Shown here in pieces: positions 33,299 through 45,406 of a stretch of DNA of 64,000 bases (positions are counted from its first letter, which is position 1; each line of letters begins with the position of its first letter). The stretch covers positions 43,078,116 through 43,142,115 of the forward strand of contig NC_058190.1 in the NCBI RefSeq assembly GCF_907165205.1. The letters are read 5' to 3'. The DNA comes from Coccinella septempunctata. Taxonomy: Eukaryota; Arthropoda; Insecta; Coleoptera; Coccinellidae. The notes below the pieces were generated by a model. It made no database searches. It was not told the origin of the DNA and saw nothing but the letters and a program-made list of their open reading frames with translations. A program made the translations under genes and the position numbers.

Positions 33299-34293
33299 TA
33301 GATTCATTTCCGACAACGGGTTACAGCAATGAAATGAAAATGAAATGCTGCGAAAATTTCATGCTCCAAACAAACTGGATACCTACTTTCTAGAAATATT
33401 GTTGCAGTGCTGAGTCTTTGAAACGTGTTTATTTTCCTGGTAAAGTTTTCATACAGACGACTGAAATGTTTTACAATACCCACATAATTCTGAGATGGAT
33501 GAAAACGATGGTTTCCTCCGAACAATGTGAAATTAAAATAAAAACAGAATTTAGATGACGAAAATCTGGGTTCGTTAAGGAAATATTTTTGAATGTATTA
33601 GATATGAAAAATATTCTGATTCTCATTCTACCAAATGAAGAACTCACTCTCGCTTGCTTGATCACAAAATTTCTGTGACACTCACTGTAATTATTGTATT
33701 GGGGTTTACTGAACGCATTTAAATCAATGGGATTCTTTTGAGAGTGAAGTAGCGAAATTGCCTGTTTCATCCACACCGCACCTATCGGTTCCTTTGGAAA
33801 GGATCAATTAAGATTTCCACGTTGGAACTTATTCAGGAATGCCTGTGTAATGAACCAGTGATGCCATAAATTTGTGAGCTTGTTTTTCGGATGTTATCTT
33901 CGGGTATTTTTTGTGAGAGGACGCTCATCCGCTACTATCAAAGAAAGTGCGTGACTGAATCATTATTCAATCGACCAGAAGACGTGGAATGATAGATTGA
34001 ATAAGGAATACTCGAGATTTATGAGCGAGATCGAATATTTGTCAGCGTTTGAAATTGATAGGTATAGATTATGCTGAATGATGCGAAATAAATCTATTGT
34101 TATAACTAAGACTAACAAAATTTTTAAAGGAACCTTATTATATAACGTGATGTGATTTATACAAATGATATTCAGATGCTTAACATTCGTCGACTAGGAA
34201 GTATATGACAGTTATATGACAGCGATCAAGAGAGCGTTTCAAGGGGAGGAAGTTAACGAAAGAAAAATTCTCTGGCGGAATCCTCTGGTGCTG
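33299..34293. other. Intergenic, nothing recognised
   Basis: No gene or paired repeat seen. Confidence 0.4.
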
Positions 34294-36100
34294 GACTATG
34301 GAGAGTAGAGAGAAGGAGAACGATCGCTGCTTTGAGACCATAGATTTTTTGTCCCCTAAAGCCGGGTCCAGACTATGTAACAAAACATTTTGTTAACAAA
34401 GTTATACAACAAATGTGTTATACAACTTTGTTAAATAACTTGTTATAAAATAGCAGAGACATCCAGACTTTGTAACAGAATAAAACTAAACAAAAGTGCT
34501 CATCTGGAAGCAGTGGCATCTGTAGCATTGAAAATGTCCTCAAATGTAGAGGATGTCATTTTGGCAGCAGCAGCTTGCGTGATTTCATGTAGACGAGTGA
34601 AATCTCATCGTTGAGAGCTAGAGGAACATTATAGTTTAACAACTCTTTTGAAGTATCTAGCAATGGATGACAAAGACCCATTGACAGGGGACATTAAATG
34701 TGAGGGTAGTTTTAAAAATTTCCTAAGTATGACAAGTTCTGATTTCGAATACGAATAAATCAAATCGGCCATAAAATAGGCAAAAAAAACACGACATTTC
34801 GAGATGCAATACCAGTAAAAGAAAGATTGGCGCTGCAGTAAATGTTTAATAACACAAGTGTGGACAAGTTGCGGCATGTTTTGTAACAAAGTTATATTAC
34901 TTTTTTGATCTTTACCGACACCCAACGGATAACATAAAATTTGCTATATAGCAAGAAAAATGTTGTATAACATTGTGTTATATAACTTTTTCACTTAAAT
35001 TTCTCTAACAAGTTATATAACTTTGCTATATATCCTGTTTTGTTACATAGTCTGGACCCGGCTTAAAATATGTACCAATAGGGTAGTTCATGCTTTTGCC
35101 AACAGGCACGATGGCCATCACGGGATGGCGAAATAATGATTTAAACTAATTGTAGTTGGCTGAGTGAATTGTCTTCCTGGTGACAGATGATTAGAATATT
35201 ATTGTTTTCAATTTTTGATAAGAGAACAACCATGGTGAAATGTTGAAGAGTGCGCTAGTGTAAGAGTGTTTTGGCATCGGAAAGAAAAGGAGAATAAAAT
35301 TTCCGAGTGCATTTTTGAGAGAAAATTTGAAAAACCCTTACCTCGAGAATCGACTTGGAATCAATTTGTGTGTCAAGAGCACTTTTGCGATGAAGATATC
35401 AAAAAGATGATGTATTCATTATGAACGAAATCGAAATTGTCATCCCTCGTGAGAAGTGGACTTTTCCGAATAAAAATATCTAACCAATAAAACTACATGG
35501 TTCAGAAGTAGATATTTTTGAAGAATTTTATTGGCATAACATAATATATCGTTTATAACAGTTCTCAGCTGAGTATTGGAAACATAATCTACTTTAATAA
35601 CTGAGTTGTAAATCTGAGATTGCTACCTTTTGTTGTCTTGATGTGTACTACAACTCCTCACTGTGAATTTATACAATTTTGAAGATTACAGTAAACCAAC
35701 TAACATACCTGTTTTCAATAAACAATGATAAATAAACGTAGGTACAATTTTTTTGATCAGTGATTTCTTTTGAATTTCATTGATTTCGTCATTTATTATG
35801 TATGATTAAAGCTCATAACATAGTCCTCTTTATAAAACGACTTGTATTTTATTGCATATAATTCGGAGAACGCATATTTAATATATATTTGAAGAAAGGT
35901 ATTTGAAAAATCATCAGAAAAACCACGATGACACATAACCTAAAATGAAATGAAGGCTGTTCATTTAAAATTGACGTTAAAATCCCCACCCCCTTATCGA
36001 TAAACGTAGCGATCTCAGCGACTCCTAGCCTACGTTCCCCGTTTTCGGGGACACATTTTTAGTACGGCGATCGTTCTCCTTCTCTCTACTCTCCATAGTC
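34294..36100 (+). mobile_element. Probable P-type (THAP) transposon relic
   Basis: A perfect inverted repeat of about 34 bp (GACTATGGAGAGTAGAGAGA at 34,294, continuing to AACGATCGC; its complement at 36,067-36,100) brackets 1.8 kb. At about 35,295-35,420 the plus strand encodes, in two frames, RRIKFPSAFLREN and then PRESTWNQFVCQEHFCDEDI. This is the second half of a THAP zinc finger (Trp, then C..HF), the DNA-binding domain of P-element transposases. The frame is broken and nothing of the catalytic region remains. A Harbinger-type element sits inside the left part. Assignment to the P superfamily is inference. Confidence 0.45.
34360..35063 (+). mobile_element. PIF/Harbinger-like element nested in the THAP relic
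   Basis: 704 bp with inverted ends AGCCGGGTCCAGACTATGTA (left) and the exact complement at 35,044-35,063, flanked by the 3-bp duplication TAA (34,357-34,359 and 35,064-35,066), the usual Harbinger target type. Subterminal sequence is rich in GTTATA/TATAAC repeats. A residual frame at about 34,530-34,850 encodes MSSNVEDVILAAAACVISCR, then MDDKDPLTGDIKCEG, SFKNFLSMTSSDFEYE, matching the N-terminal part of Harbinger transposases (HARBI1-type), with stops. The DDE core is missing, so it is non-autonomous. Confidence 0.85.
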
Positions 36101-38458
36101 TGGACCATAACTTGAATTCTGTGGGATCTGAAAATTATCTGGATCCTGAATCTCAGTAAATGTAAGCTACAAATCTTACTGGCTGCCTTGCAAGGCAAGC
36201 TCCTAAAAAAAATAGGCGTAACAGAAACTGACACAGATTCTGTAGCGAGGAGCAAAAAAACTCCAGATCACATGGTTTCAAAATGCTTCGCTGTTTCTAG
36301 GCAAACTGAAAGTACAATCTCTTAGAAAAAGGCGTGAAAAACCGACAGTGTATACATGGCATCGAACTATAGAGTCGCCATATTGAGCTACCACTCTCCT
36401 AATTGCCGAGAATTTATCCATTTAGATTAGCATTTTCATTAATCGATTCTTAATTGAAATCAAAATACTCGAACCCAACCAGATATCTCTTTTAGGATTA
36501 TAAAACCTGTGAATAAACATTGTGCATAAAGAGTCTTAATCGAATTTAATAGATATCTTTTTACGGTGATATACGAACTAGTTCACATATTTGGTACCGC
36601 TCTTTAATATCAACAGCTTGTTTTGCATATATATTGAGTTCGAAATAAGTACTTCCAATCATTTTCAAGCCGAAATATTGTTTATCTGATATTTAAATCG
36701 CTTCGACAATTCATAAAATGTATCAATTTCCATATTTGGCTACCTAAAATATACAGGGTATTACTGGGTATTCCAGTGGAAAGAGTCATTTCTTCAGTAA
36801 CAAAATCGCAAAGAATTAGTAACTCAGTGTAGTTTCATTTCCATATAATAGCTGACTTGTTTCACAATATGTTCTGTTTTTGTTATTAATTCTGCTTATA
36901 TTTCAAAAATTTTTGTTTTGTTTTCATAACCTTCTATTCGGGTTCTTCAAAGGTTAGTCAACCCTTTAAAGTCGATGAAGGGTTACAGAAGGATCTGAGC
37001 AGATTACAGAGTAGAGTGGATCTGAGCTTATGTCTTGTTGTCTTGTTGTCCACGATGATTACGACTAACAGCTCAACAGCCAGAGCCACAGTAGGGGGGG
37101 TATGTATTACGTCACCTTTGACGTTCAATTCAACCGAGGAATGTGAATGGCTAGGGGTTTGTAGATCAAAACTCAATTTTTCAACAGTTGAAAGACCCAA
37201 TAACTCTGAAAATTATGCATATTCTCATGGTTTAACACAACATAACTTTCCTTGTGTTCTCGACACAATTGAAAAAGTTTCAAATGAATTTGATGCACAA
37301 AGAGAGACAGATAAGAGGGTGATTACATAATCTGCTACAATCAATGCATTTTAAAAGCATGTAGAAACTAATGAGGTAGATCAGACCTTCATTATGTTCA
37401 TATCTTTTTATTTTCCTTGGAAACAAAAATCATTTGCTGCAAAGTTTGGTCCTTCTAAGTTGTGCAGTTGCAATGTGAATAAGTATGTAAAAATTGTTGA
37501 AGAATTGTAACAGCTCTATAAGAAAGCGTACATAACTATGTAGAAGAAGATGAGAACTATGTAGCTAGAGAAGAAATTTTCTAGTCGATACTAGTAAGGT
37601 TTGCTGTTGGGTTGAAATTAACAGTTCTGTGTATAAGGCGATGAGGACGTAGTAACAAAGCCTACACAGAACACAACTGGTTCTCCGAGCTCGTACAAGC
37701 TCACAGAGCTTCTGAGGGGTACTTCGTTACCTAAGGTGAATCAGTATAATAAAATGATAATAATATAATATAATGATAACTATGTAGACGATACTTCATA
37801 TGGTTGATGTAACCGAAAACTAACATCTGACGAAATAAGAGTCTTCGAAACAGAAGCATCTACACCAGATGACTCCTATCTGCTGGTGTAATTAGTGAAC
37901 ATTGTTCAAGTTCCGCATGAAGAATAGATTAGGCTTCAAAGAATTGCCTTTTATCAATCGAAATGTTCAAATTTCTCTCCTCATTGTCCGAAGGTCATTT
38001 GTGCCCATTACTTTGAGTGTTAATCGACAAATAGTCCCATCTGGTGAGCGGCAAACAAATACAGATACTACTGCTAATTCAGACTCTCTCTCTTTCTTTC
38101 GATCAATGTTTAAAAAATCATTATTGCCATCAGATTCACCAACATCTCGATGGGAGCAATGCTCAAGTATTTTTGTGGTCTTGCTCGTCATCGAAACAAT
38201 CCTGTCAGGTATGCCCGACAGACTGGGAAGTTAAAATTGATGGCCTATTTAGGAAGGCTCTGGGAGCGAGATACTATCGGAGAAACTGATCAGATTGATA
38301 TCAGAATCGTCCATTATTCTCTACGACTCGCCAATTATCATTGTGAATCGAGAAATTGCAGTTGTGGACTGAAAAAATAGTTTGTGAAATTTTCACTCTT
38401 GAGAATACGATAAGGCCATATGAATTACTTTACTTTGCACCTATTTTCCAATAATGTA
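36101..38458. other. Unassigned; open frames at 37,016-37,330 and 37,902-38,380
   Basis: The plus frame at 37,016-37,330 extends upstream to about 36,950 without an ATG (DEGLQKDLSRLQSRVDLSL at its left) and looks like a piece of a larger decayed ORF, family unknown. Overlapping plus frames at 37,902-38,380 are likewise unrecognised. No splice or repeat evidence supports a host gene. Confidence 0.3.
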
Positions 38459-39741
38459 TACGAGGATGTATTAATATCTAGTTAGCCTAGACCAGTTCCA
38501 TGCATAAATTTTTTTTGCGTTATCATAGCAACGAACAATAACTCATTAGAAGTGTCAGTGTAAAGTTTGAAGTCAAAAAAGTAAATCAGAGTTACGCAAT
38601 GAATTAAAAGAAAGAAGATGTCCACCGAAATTGTGAAAATCGAAAAATTGGAGTATCGAGGCATCAAGTACCTGTATTTAAAAGGGTTAAGAGGTATGTA
38701 GATTTACGAAGATATGCTTAATAACCTTGGTGATCAAGGTCCTTCGTATGCGATCGTGAAAAATTGGACTGCAAGCTTCAAAAGAAGTAAATTTTCCATT
38801 GAAGATGATGACCGATCGAGGAAGGCCAGTTTCTGTGTCAGTCCCCGAAAATATCGATGCAGTTAATGACATGATTTTATCAGACCGTCGAATTGAGCTA
38901 AAACGGATATCTGGAGCACTGAATTTTTCATAAGGACACGTTCATCATATAGTTCACGTCAATTTGGACATGAGAAAAATTGCTGCAAAATGGATCCCCA
39001 AATGCATTAATATTGACCAAAAGCTAAAGCGTGCAAGGGTAGAAGCATCGCGTTCGATCTGTGCTCGATTTGGAAACGATGTAGACTTCTTAAACCGAAT
39101 TGTTACTATGGATGAGACTCGGGTACATATCTACGATCCAGAAACAAAGCAACAATCGATGAATTGGTGACCCTCTGGTTCACCAAGACCTAAGAAATTT
39201 CGTGTCCAAAAATCTGCTGGAAAAGTTCTTGCAGTTTTTGGGGAATGCCATGGGGTAATCATGATTGATTTTTTGGATAAGGGTAGAACAATAACCGGAG
39301 ATTACTATTCGACAATAATGACCATTAAAGAGAAAAGACGCGGAAAGCTATCCATAGGTGGTTTGTTTTTGCAGGACAACGCCCTTGCACACAAATCTTT
39401 ATGTTGCCATGCAAAATATTTGTGCTTTAAGGTTTGAATTACTAGAACAGCCCCCTTATTCACCAGATTTCGCTTCATCCGACTATCATCTCATTCCTCA
39501 ACCGAAAAAAAGTTTAAAAGGTCGTAAATTTTCTTCCAACGAGGAGGTAATAAAAGCTGTGGAGGTCTGGTTTGCAGAGCAAGAAGAAACTCTTTTTTTG
39601 AAAGGTCTAGAGACGTTGCAGGTTCGCTGTAATAAATGTATCCAATTGAGAGGAGCATATATGTTGAGTAATAAAATATTTTGACATTGAAATTTTGTTT
39701 GGTTCTATGGTAGGCTAAGAATTTTTCGATATATGCTCGTA
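38459..39741 (+). mobile_element. mariner element, complete ends, dead transposase
   Basis: The 1,279-bp body is flanked by TA (38,459-38,460 and 39,740-39,741). The left end CGAGGATGTATTAATATCTA...AGCCTAG pairs with the right end GTAGGCTAAGAATTTTTCGA...CTCG. The transposase is recognisable throughout: the N-terminal half up to VENIDAVNDMILSD (broken by frameshifts), MDETRVHIYDPETKQQ (W to R in the MDETW motif), a stop at 39,168, then LLEQPPYSPDFASSDYHLIP and EVWFAEQEETLFLKGLE. Multiple stops and frameshifts make it inactive. Same family as 1-862 and 58,444-59,659. Confidence 0.93.
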
Positions 39742-41007
39742 TAATATTGAAGGAAAATCGCGAAAACTTCTTGTATACCCCAAGAATTGAATTCTCTGAA
39801 AGCTGTCCCTGGGTGGTCTTTACCATACAGTACAGGGAAAGCTGATATCGCTCGGTGATGATTTGAAATTCTTCATATTTCTAGATCGTGTTGAGCCACC
39901 AGAATACTGAAGTATGTGCAGGTTTTTTATGTGCCACATCGTGATGGGAGGCATAATGTTCCACTTCACCCGACGCACTCGTTACTCAATGTTAATAACA
40001 ATGCCACGAAGATTTATTAGCCAATTATAAATAATTACCAAAAAAGATACTCTGCAAAGCCTGCGGCCCGATATGCTGATAATCTCAATTCTTATGTATG
40101 TGCATTTAATGCATAGCCAGTCTGTTCGACCTCATAATTAACAAAATATCTGATTGTGTCGAACTTGATTTATGTGGACCTCTCCCAATGGTCACTTCAC
40201 GACATTTCGATGTCTGCAGCAACTTGCATTAGCAATTTTTCGCCAGCTGTTTCCTCCCATCTTTACAATGTGCCAAAAAATTCATTTCGAAAATTAAATG
40301 ATAAATACACCATAACTAACATAGCGTCAATTTTAATCAATCATATTCTATAAATTCTGCGAACGCCAATCAGAAAGATTCACAAAAAATAAATAATTAA
40401 CCTATATCTACCTAAACTCAACTGTCCTACCAATTCCGACAAAGACTGATGAAAAAATGGAAACAGTTAATTGAGAAACGATATTTTACACATTTTATAT
40501 GGCTCCAATCAACTTCAATTACTTTGTATGCACATTGAATCACCATTAACTTTTCATTGCATATAGGAATACATTAATTCCTTCAAGCGTAGACCTATAT
40601 TCATTAAAATTTGTCTTATAAATTACCTTATTAGAATTAGATTTCTCAACTGTACCGAGTGATTCGTTTCTTTCCACTCAGTATATTATATGCTTTAAAT
40701 GTAAATTGAATACATTATTAAAAGTTGCATCCTCTTCAAAATATGTAGTCATGAAATTTAAACGAATAAAACAAGTCCTGACTCTTCAGTCGTTTTGCTA
40801 AATTTCAATTTATTTTTGTAGTTTTTCAGAAATAGATGAAAGAATTAACCTATGCCTAGTTTCTTGCGATCTTTGAATATAGAATAACTATTCTATATTA
40901 TAAAAATAATCTTGCTTAACGTTGTTGATATATGTTGTCAACTGAAAATTGGTGGAAATTAAATTTGAAATTTTACACGCATTTCAAAAAATGTTATATT
41001 TCTGAAG
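39742..41007. other. Intergenic, nothing recognised
   Basis: AT-rich, no named feature on either strand. Confidence 0.45.
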
Positions 41008-41665
41008 GACTGATGTCTCAGACTTTCGAAACAGTAGACTCTTGAGGTCAGAAGAAACACTTTTTTCTTATACCATTTTTCCAATTAGGCCCTGGTGAAA
41101 AGATATAGCCATTTTAGATTTTCATAATGAACTGTTCCACCCCAGGAAAAACGGAATTGCATACCTTCAGAATAACTAGCTAAATCTGTCACACTACACA
41201 TCTGTGGATCATAGTTGTATTCAGTCAAAGTACCCAATTTTTCAAATTTCACAGAAATTCCTTAATTTTTGGACATAAAATTTTTGGACGAGAAAATATG
41301 AAGAATACTTTAATTTTACAAAATGTTCAAATATTCATAAAATAGCGTCCAATTTAGTTTCAAGAGTTGGTTTCTTTGAATTTGTAGTATTTTATTGTAT
41401 GTAATGATTATAAGGAAAAAACTGGAAAACGTGGGTGATACATATCTTGTGTTTTGAATTAATGAGAAACTATATTCCGAAATTCATTTCATTCGTTAAA
41501 ACCGTTTGTGAGATAGAACTAAAAATAACATTTTTTATTCTTTTTCAACAGCCTGTATCTTTTAAACCGAACTGACACAGAAAAAATGGTAAAGAAGAAA
41601 GTGTTTCTTGTGACCTCAAGAATCTAGTGTTGAAATATTTGTACGAGTCAAAGACTCACCCTGTA
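41008..41665. mobile_element. Long-TIR repeat family 3, copy 2
   Basis: Same family as 17,596-18,140, with a complete right end GTACGAGTCAAAGACTCACC then CTGTA. The left end (GTCTCAGACTTTCGAAACAG, TAGACTCTTGAGGTCAGAAG) pairs imperfectly with the right (CTTGTGACCTCAAGAATCTA). The central part includes AGTTTCAAGAGTTGGTTTCT, shared with 17,9xx and 63,85x. Confidence 0.8.
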
Positions 41666-43518
41666 TTTACTCCAAATGTTTCGAGGCGCTTGTTTTATCA
41701 ACTTTTCCAAGGAAGAAAATTGAAAAAAAAAATTCAGCGTGAATTTCAAGGCAAATAAGTGCTATTCATATCTGGTACTCTAGATAAAAAATCCAACTTT
41801 TCTGATCATACCTATATTGAGAAAACACATTGAATCTAGAAATTCTCTCCTAAGATGTTAACCGACTACACATTCCATGGTAACAAAAAGAATGTTCATG
41901 AAATATTTATTTCCCTCAAAATAGATCGATATCTGAATTGTGTTTCTCGAATAATAGTTATCGTAAGTCGTTTTTTATCATTTAGAACCGCGGCCTGACA
42001 TAGAAACTTTTTCTGGCACACATATTCCCTACGTGATTGTATCGTTGATGGCGAAAATGCCAAATGAAATCTTTCAGCACCAGCTCGTATATCAGTTTGA
42101 ATCATTCCGTATGAAACTTATCGATAAAATCAATCAAAGACTATTTATCGCTCGCAACTCGAGCTCAAAAACTTGTCCGCTGTTTCTTTGCAAGTATATT
42201 CGTAGATATAAAGCTCGGAATTATCTTTGAAAGCATTTACTTACTGATCAAGTGGTTGATCTACAATGTTGAAAAACCAAAGCGTATTTGTGCCGATGTT
42301 ATGTCCGGAAAATGCTCGAGAGGCATTGAATTGAGTTGAACTAGATATAACGTGTACATTTCAATCTCATTGATAATTCTGATACAAGCTTTCACTAAAT
42401 TTGTTTTTGGATTATTGTAATTTCAATTTCAAATATGGAACGTTGTTGTAGCAATCATTTGGCCATTTTGATAATAAGGTTGGACAATCTGGATGCGTTG
42501 TTCTATGGTGTAACACATGTCAACTTCCATATGTCACCTATCAATCTGTCATGTCAGATGTGTAGTTTTGACGTATGAAATGGAGAGTTTTATGAATCTG
42601 CTTTGACAGTTTAATGATCTGACTTATTCTGAGGAGATTATTTCCTGGAGGTACTAGATTTCTGTACCAAATTAAATAGAGTTTGAGAACTGTTTTAATA
42701 ATTCTCTAAATATCAGGTTTCTCTAAACTAATACCTTTTCAGTTCCACGAAAATGGTCTCACGTGGTTTCTTGAGAAGTTAGCGGACAACTAATGCAGCA
42801 ACTGCTCTTCTCAGAATCTCGCGTTATGAAACAAAGGTTGAACCAATTTTCGAGACCGCACGGTATCATTGAATGATTCAGAAATTGCCGGAAAGGATAC
42901 TTAATTAAATCTCAAATTATTTCGAAACGGCCACGATCTCGTGGACATTGACACACTTTCTTCGTTGTGCATCATAAAATTATTAGTTTGCGTTCCACCT
43001 GTAATCGCGGGTAAACACCGTATAATTTTGTGCTCTCCGTGGAATGTACACTTATTAAATTATGCGAAGAACACTCCTGAGTCCTAAGGATGGTTCGGGA
43101 GATATAGGTGTTAGATAACACAATCCACGAAGAATGAACACGTTGAACAAATAGATGCGGAGGCAATAAATTTACAGTTCGCATTCGATTTCTATGATGA
43201 AAGTATTTCGTTATGCTTAAATTTCAGAAGGGAGAGTTGTATTGTTGAAAAAGTATTTTTTGTTTTCTAAATAAGACAGTACAATTTTGTTCAGATTTGA
43301 TCGTTCGTTTATAATATGATTCAACTTTGACAATTAAATAAATCACCCACTAAAAATGGATTATATGACTTTCCTGAAAATACAGAAGCATACTCTGTTT
43401 CGACATCAAAACAACAACAACATTGCGATTATAGAAATCTAGAGACTTTTGATGACTATTTAGGTGCAGTAGGCAAACCTTTGGTCGTGGATCAAATAGG
43501 TTCAGGTTACAGGTATCT
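41666..43518. other. Intergenic, nothing recognised
   Basis: No gene; open frames at 42,033-42,230 and 42,972-43,184 carry no signals. Confidence 0.45.
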
Positions 43519-43526
43519 ATCCTAGC

Positions 43527-43770
43527 CATAGACATAGAGACATGGACTGAGCAATGCCAGCATGAAATTGGCTATTTATTAGAAAGAGAGAAAAGCTCGT
43601 CGGGACATTACCTTTCTTTTTTTTGTTCACATAGAGGTGGGTGTAGACCAATCAAAATTCTAGAAAAAGACAACTGCATTCCCGACGTGTTTTTCTCTCT
43701 GTCACTTTTTTTGACCGTATTTCATGCATAGATATAAAGGGAAGGCACAGTCCATGTCTCTATGTCTATG
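43527..43770. mobile_element. 244-bp MITE with exact 8-bp target duplication
   Basis: Inverted ends CATAGACATAGAGACATGGA (left) and its complement (right, ending at 43,770) are followed inward by CTG(A/T)GC. The element is flanked by ATCCTAGC on both sides (43,519-43,526 and 43,771-43,778). An 8-bp duplication is typical of hAT (and of P and Merlin-like) transposons; ends starting with CA favour hAT. Non-coding. Confidence 0.88.
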
Positions 43771-43805
43771 ATCCTAGCGGACACGCTACAGCAAAATATT
43801 GCATT

Positions 43806-45233
43806 CAAAGATTATAGAGTAGAAAGATAGGAAACGCCCTCATATCTCTACATTTCGGCCAGTGAAAACACATTTGACAATGAGATGGCGCTGAAAACGT
43901 AATGTGAATAAACAAAAACTGTTTGATAACTGTTTTCTGTTTTATAATTGAAGGGCGCTAAATTCGAATTCTATTCCTTGTATTCAATTTAAATATCGAC
44001 TTTGTTGAGACCAGAAAACAAACCTTTTGAGCGACAAAACAAAAGTATGGTTTCGTTTTGTGACCAGGATGTTAGTTTTCATCCGAACATTGTTTCTAAT
44101 CAAGTGATATTAATGAAATACGCTGTTGCATGTGCTATATTTTTATTTATAATTTATAAAAAATTTACAAAAATTTGAAATTATGGACAACGAATAGAGC
44201 TTTGACTAGGACACAAGAGTATATGGTGATCTGTTATATGTCAAAGGTGTTTTTTCTGTGCAATACATTGTTTTGAATTAACAAGCTCAGTTGAATGTCT
44301 ACAATTTATACCAGAAATTAATATAAACCAATATTCAATATAATATCATAGCATACACATTTCAGTCACCGTACTTTCATATTATTTACAGAATTTTCAG
44401 AATCACAATCGAAGAAAACCTTACAGAGGTATACAAGACCTGTATGTGTTAGCTCGTCAGTATAGTTTCTTTATGCTTTTCTTATGATTTCTTTATGGTA
44501 TGGTCTGTTTATGACACAATTTCAAAATTGATTAATGAATGAACAAAACACTCACAGCAGGTTTCATATAACTTTAACTTTCCAAACAACAATTTGACAG
44601 TCAATCGATTCCCGAATCGAAATCAATAAAACCTTTGCATTTCTGAATATATTGAAGGAAAGGCAATTGAGAATCTCTGAATGGACGTATACAAGACATA
44701 AATTCCCTAAAATGGGCTCTTCATGCAAGGGCTGCCTTCTGCATACATCATACAACAATTCACATGTTCTCAGTTGACTTCCAGTAAAATGTACACTGCA
44801 CATGGTATAGTCACTAGTGTTTATAGGCCATTATGCCCTGAAAATTTCATCCACTGATTGACTGAGTCACATGTTACCAATTTTAATACTCACATTTCCA
44901 TTTTGCTTAGTAAAGTGGAAACCTTGATTCCGGAAAATCCATTTTATTTGATCTATACTTCTTCACCATGAAATAATTTTTGGACGATATTTAGAGGTTT
45001 TCACCAAGAAATTGGACAAAAAACCAGAATGAGCTAGATAAACAAAAGGCAGTACGAGAATCGAAACATTCAAAACCTCTTTGATCAAAATGGCCATTTG
45101 AAATCTTACATCATTTCTGCAAATGGCCCTCGAATTAATACTTTAACCAGTCTTGAAAACACATTTGAAATACAGATGGCGCTCACATCACTTTAGTCTC
45201 TTTATTTCCCATCTTTCTACTCTATAATCTTTG
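43806..45233. mobile_element. 1.4 kb element with 9-bp target duplication
   Basis: CAAAGATTATAGAGTAGAAA (left) and its exact complement (right, ending 45,233) continue as GATAGG / CCATC. TATTGCATT is repeated directly on each side (43,797-43,805 and 45,234-45,242). Subterminal ACACATTTGA...GATGGCGCT blocks also pair. A 9-bp duplication suggests a Mutator-like or Merlin-like mobiliser. There is no transposase inside. It contains a partial relative of the 55,146-55,397 MITE near 44,554-44,700. Its right end lies 173 bp before the start codon of the CNBD gene. Confidence 0.85.
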
Positions 45234-45406
45234 TATTGCATTATGTCAAAACATCAACAACCACTCACAACACAGTGGACTCGAATGATTGACAAACTGT
45301 TAACATAATACTGACTCACTCATATGAGGGTTATGAAAAAAGGAATCCATGACCTTGACAAGTATATTAGATCGTGTCAAAACACATATCTCATAATCTC
45401 AAAAAT

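Noticed and set aside
37016..37330. 105-codon plus-strand open frame as a host gene
   Set aside because: It begins at GTG, extends upstream without ATG, and shows no domain, leader or splice evidence. Kept only as an unassigned stretch.
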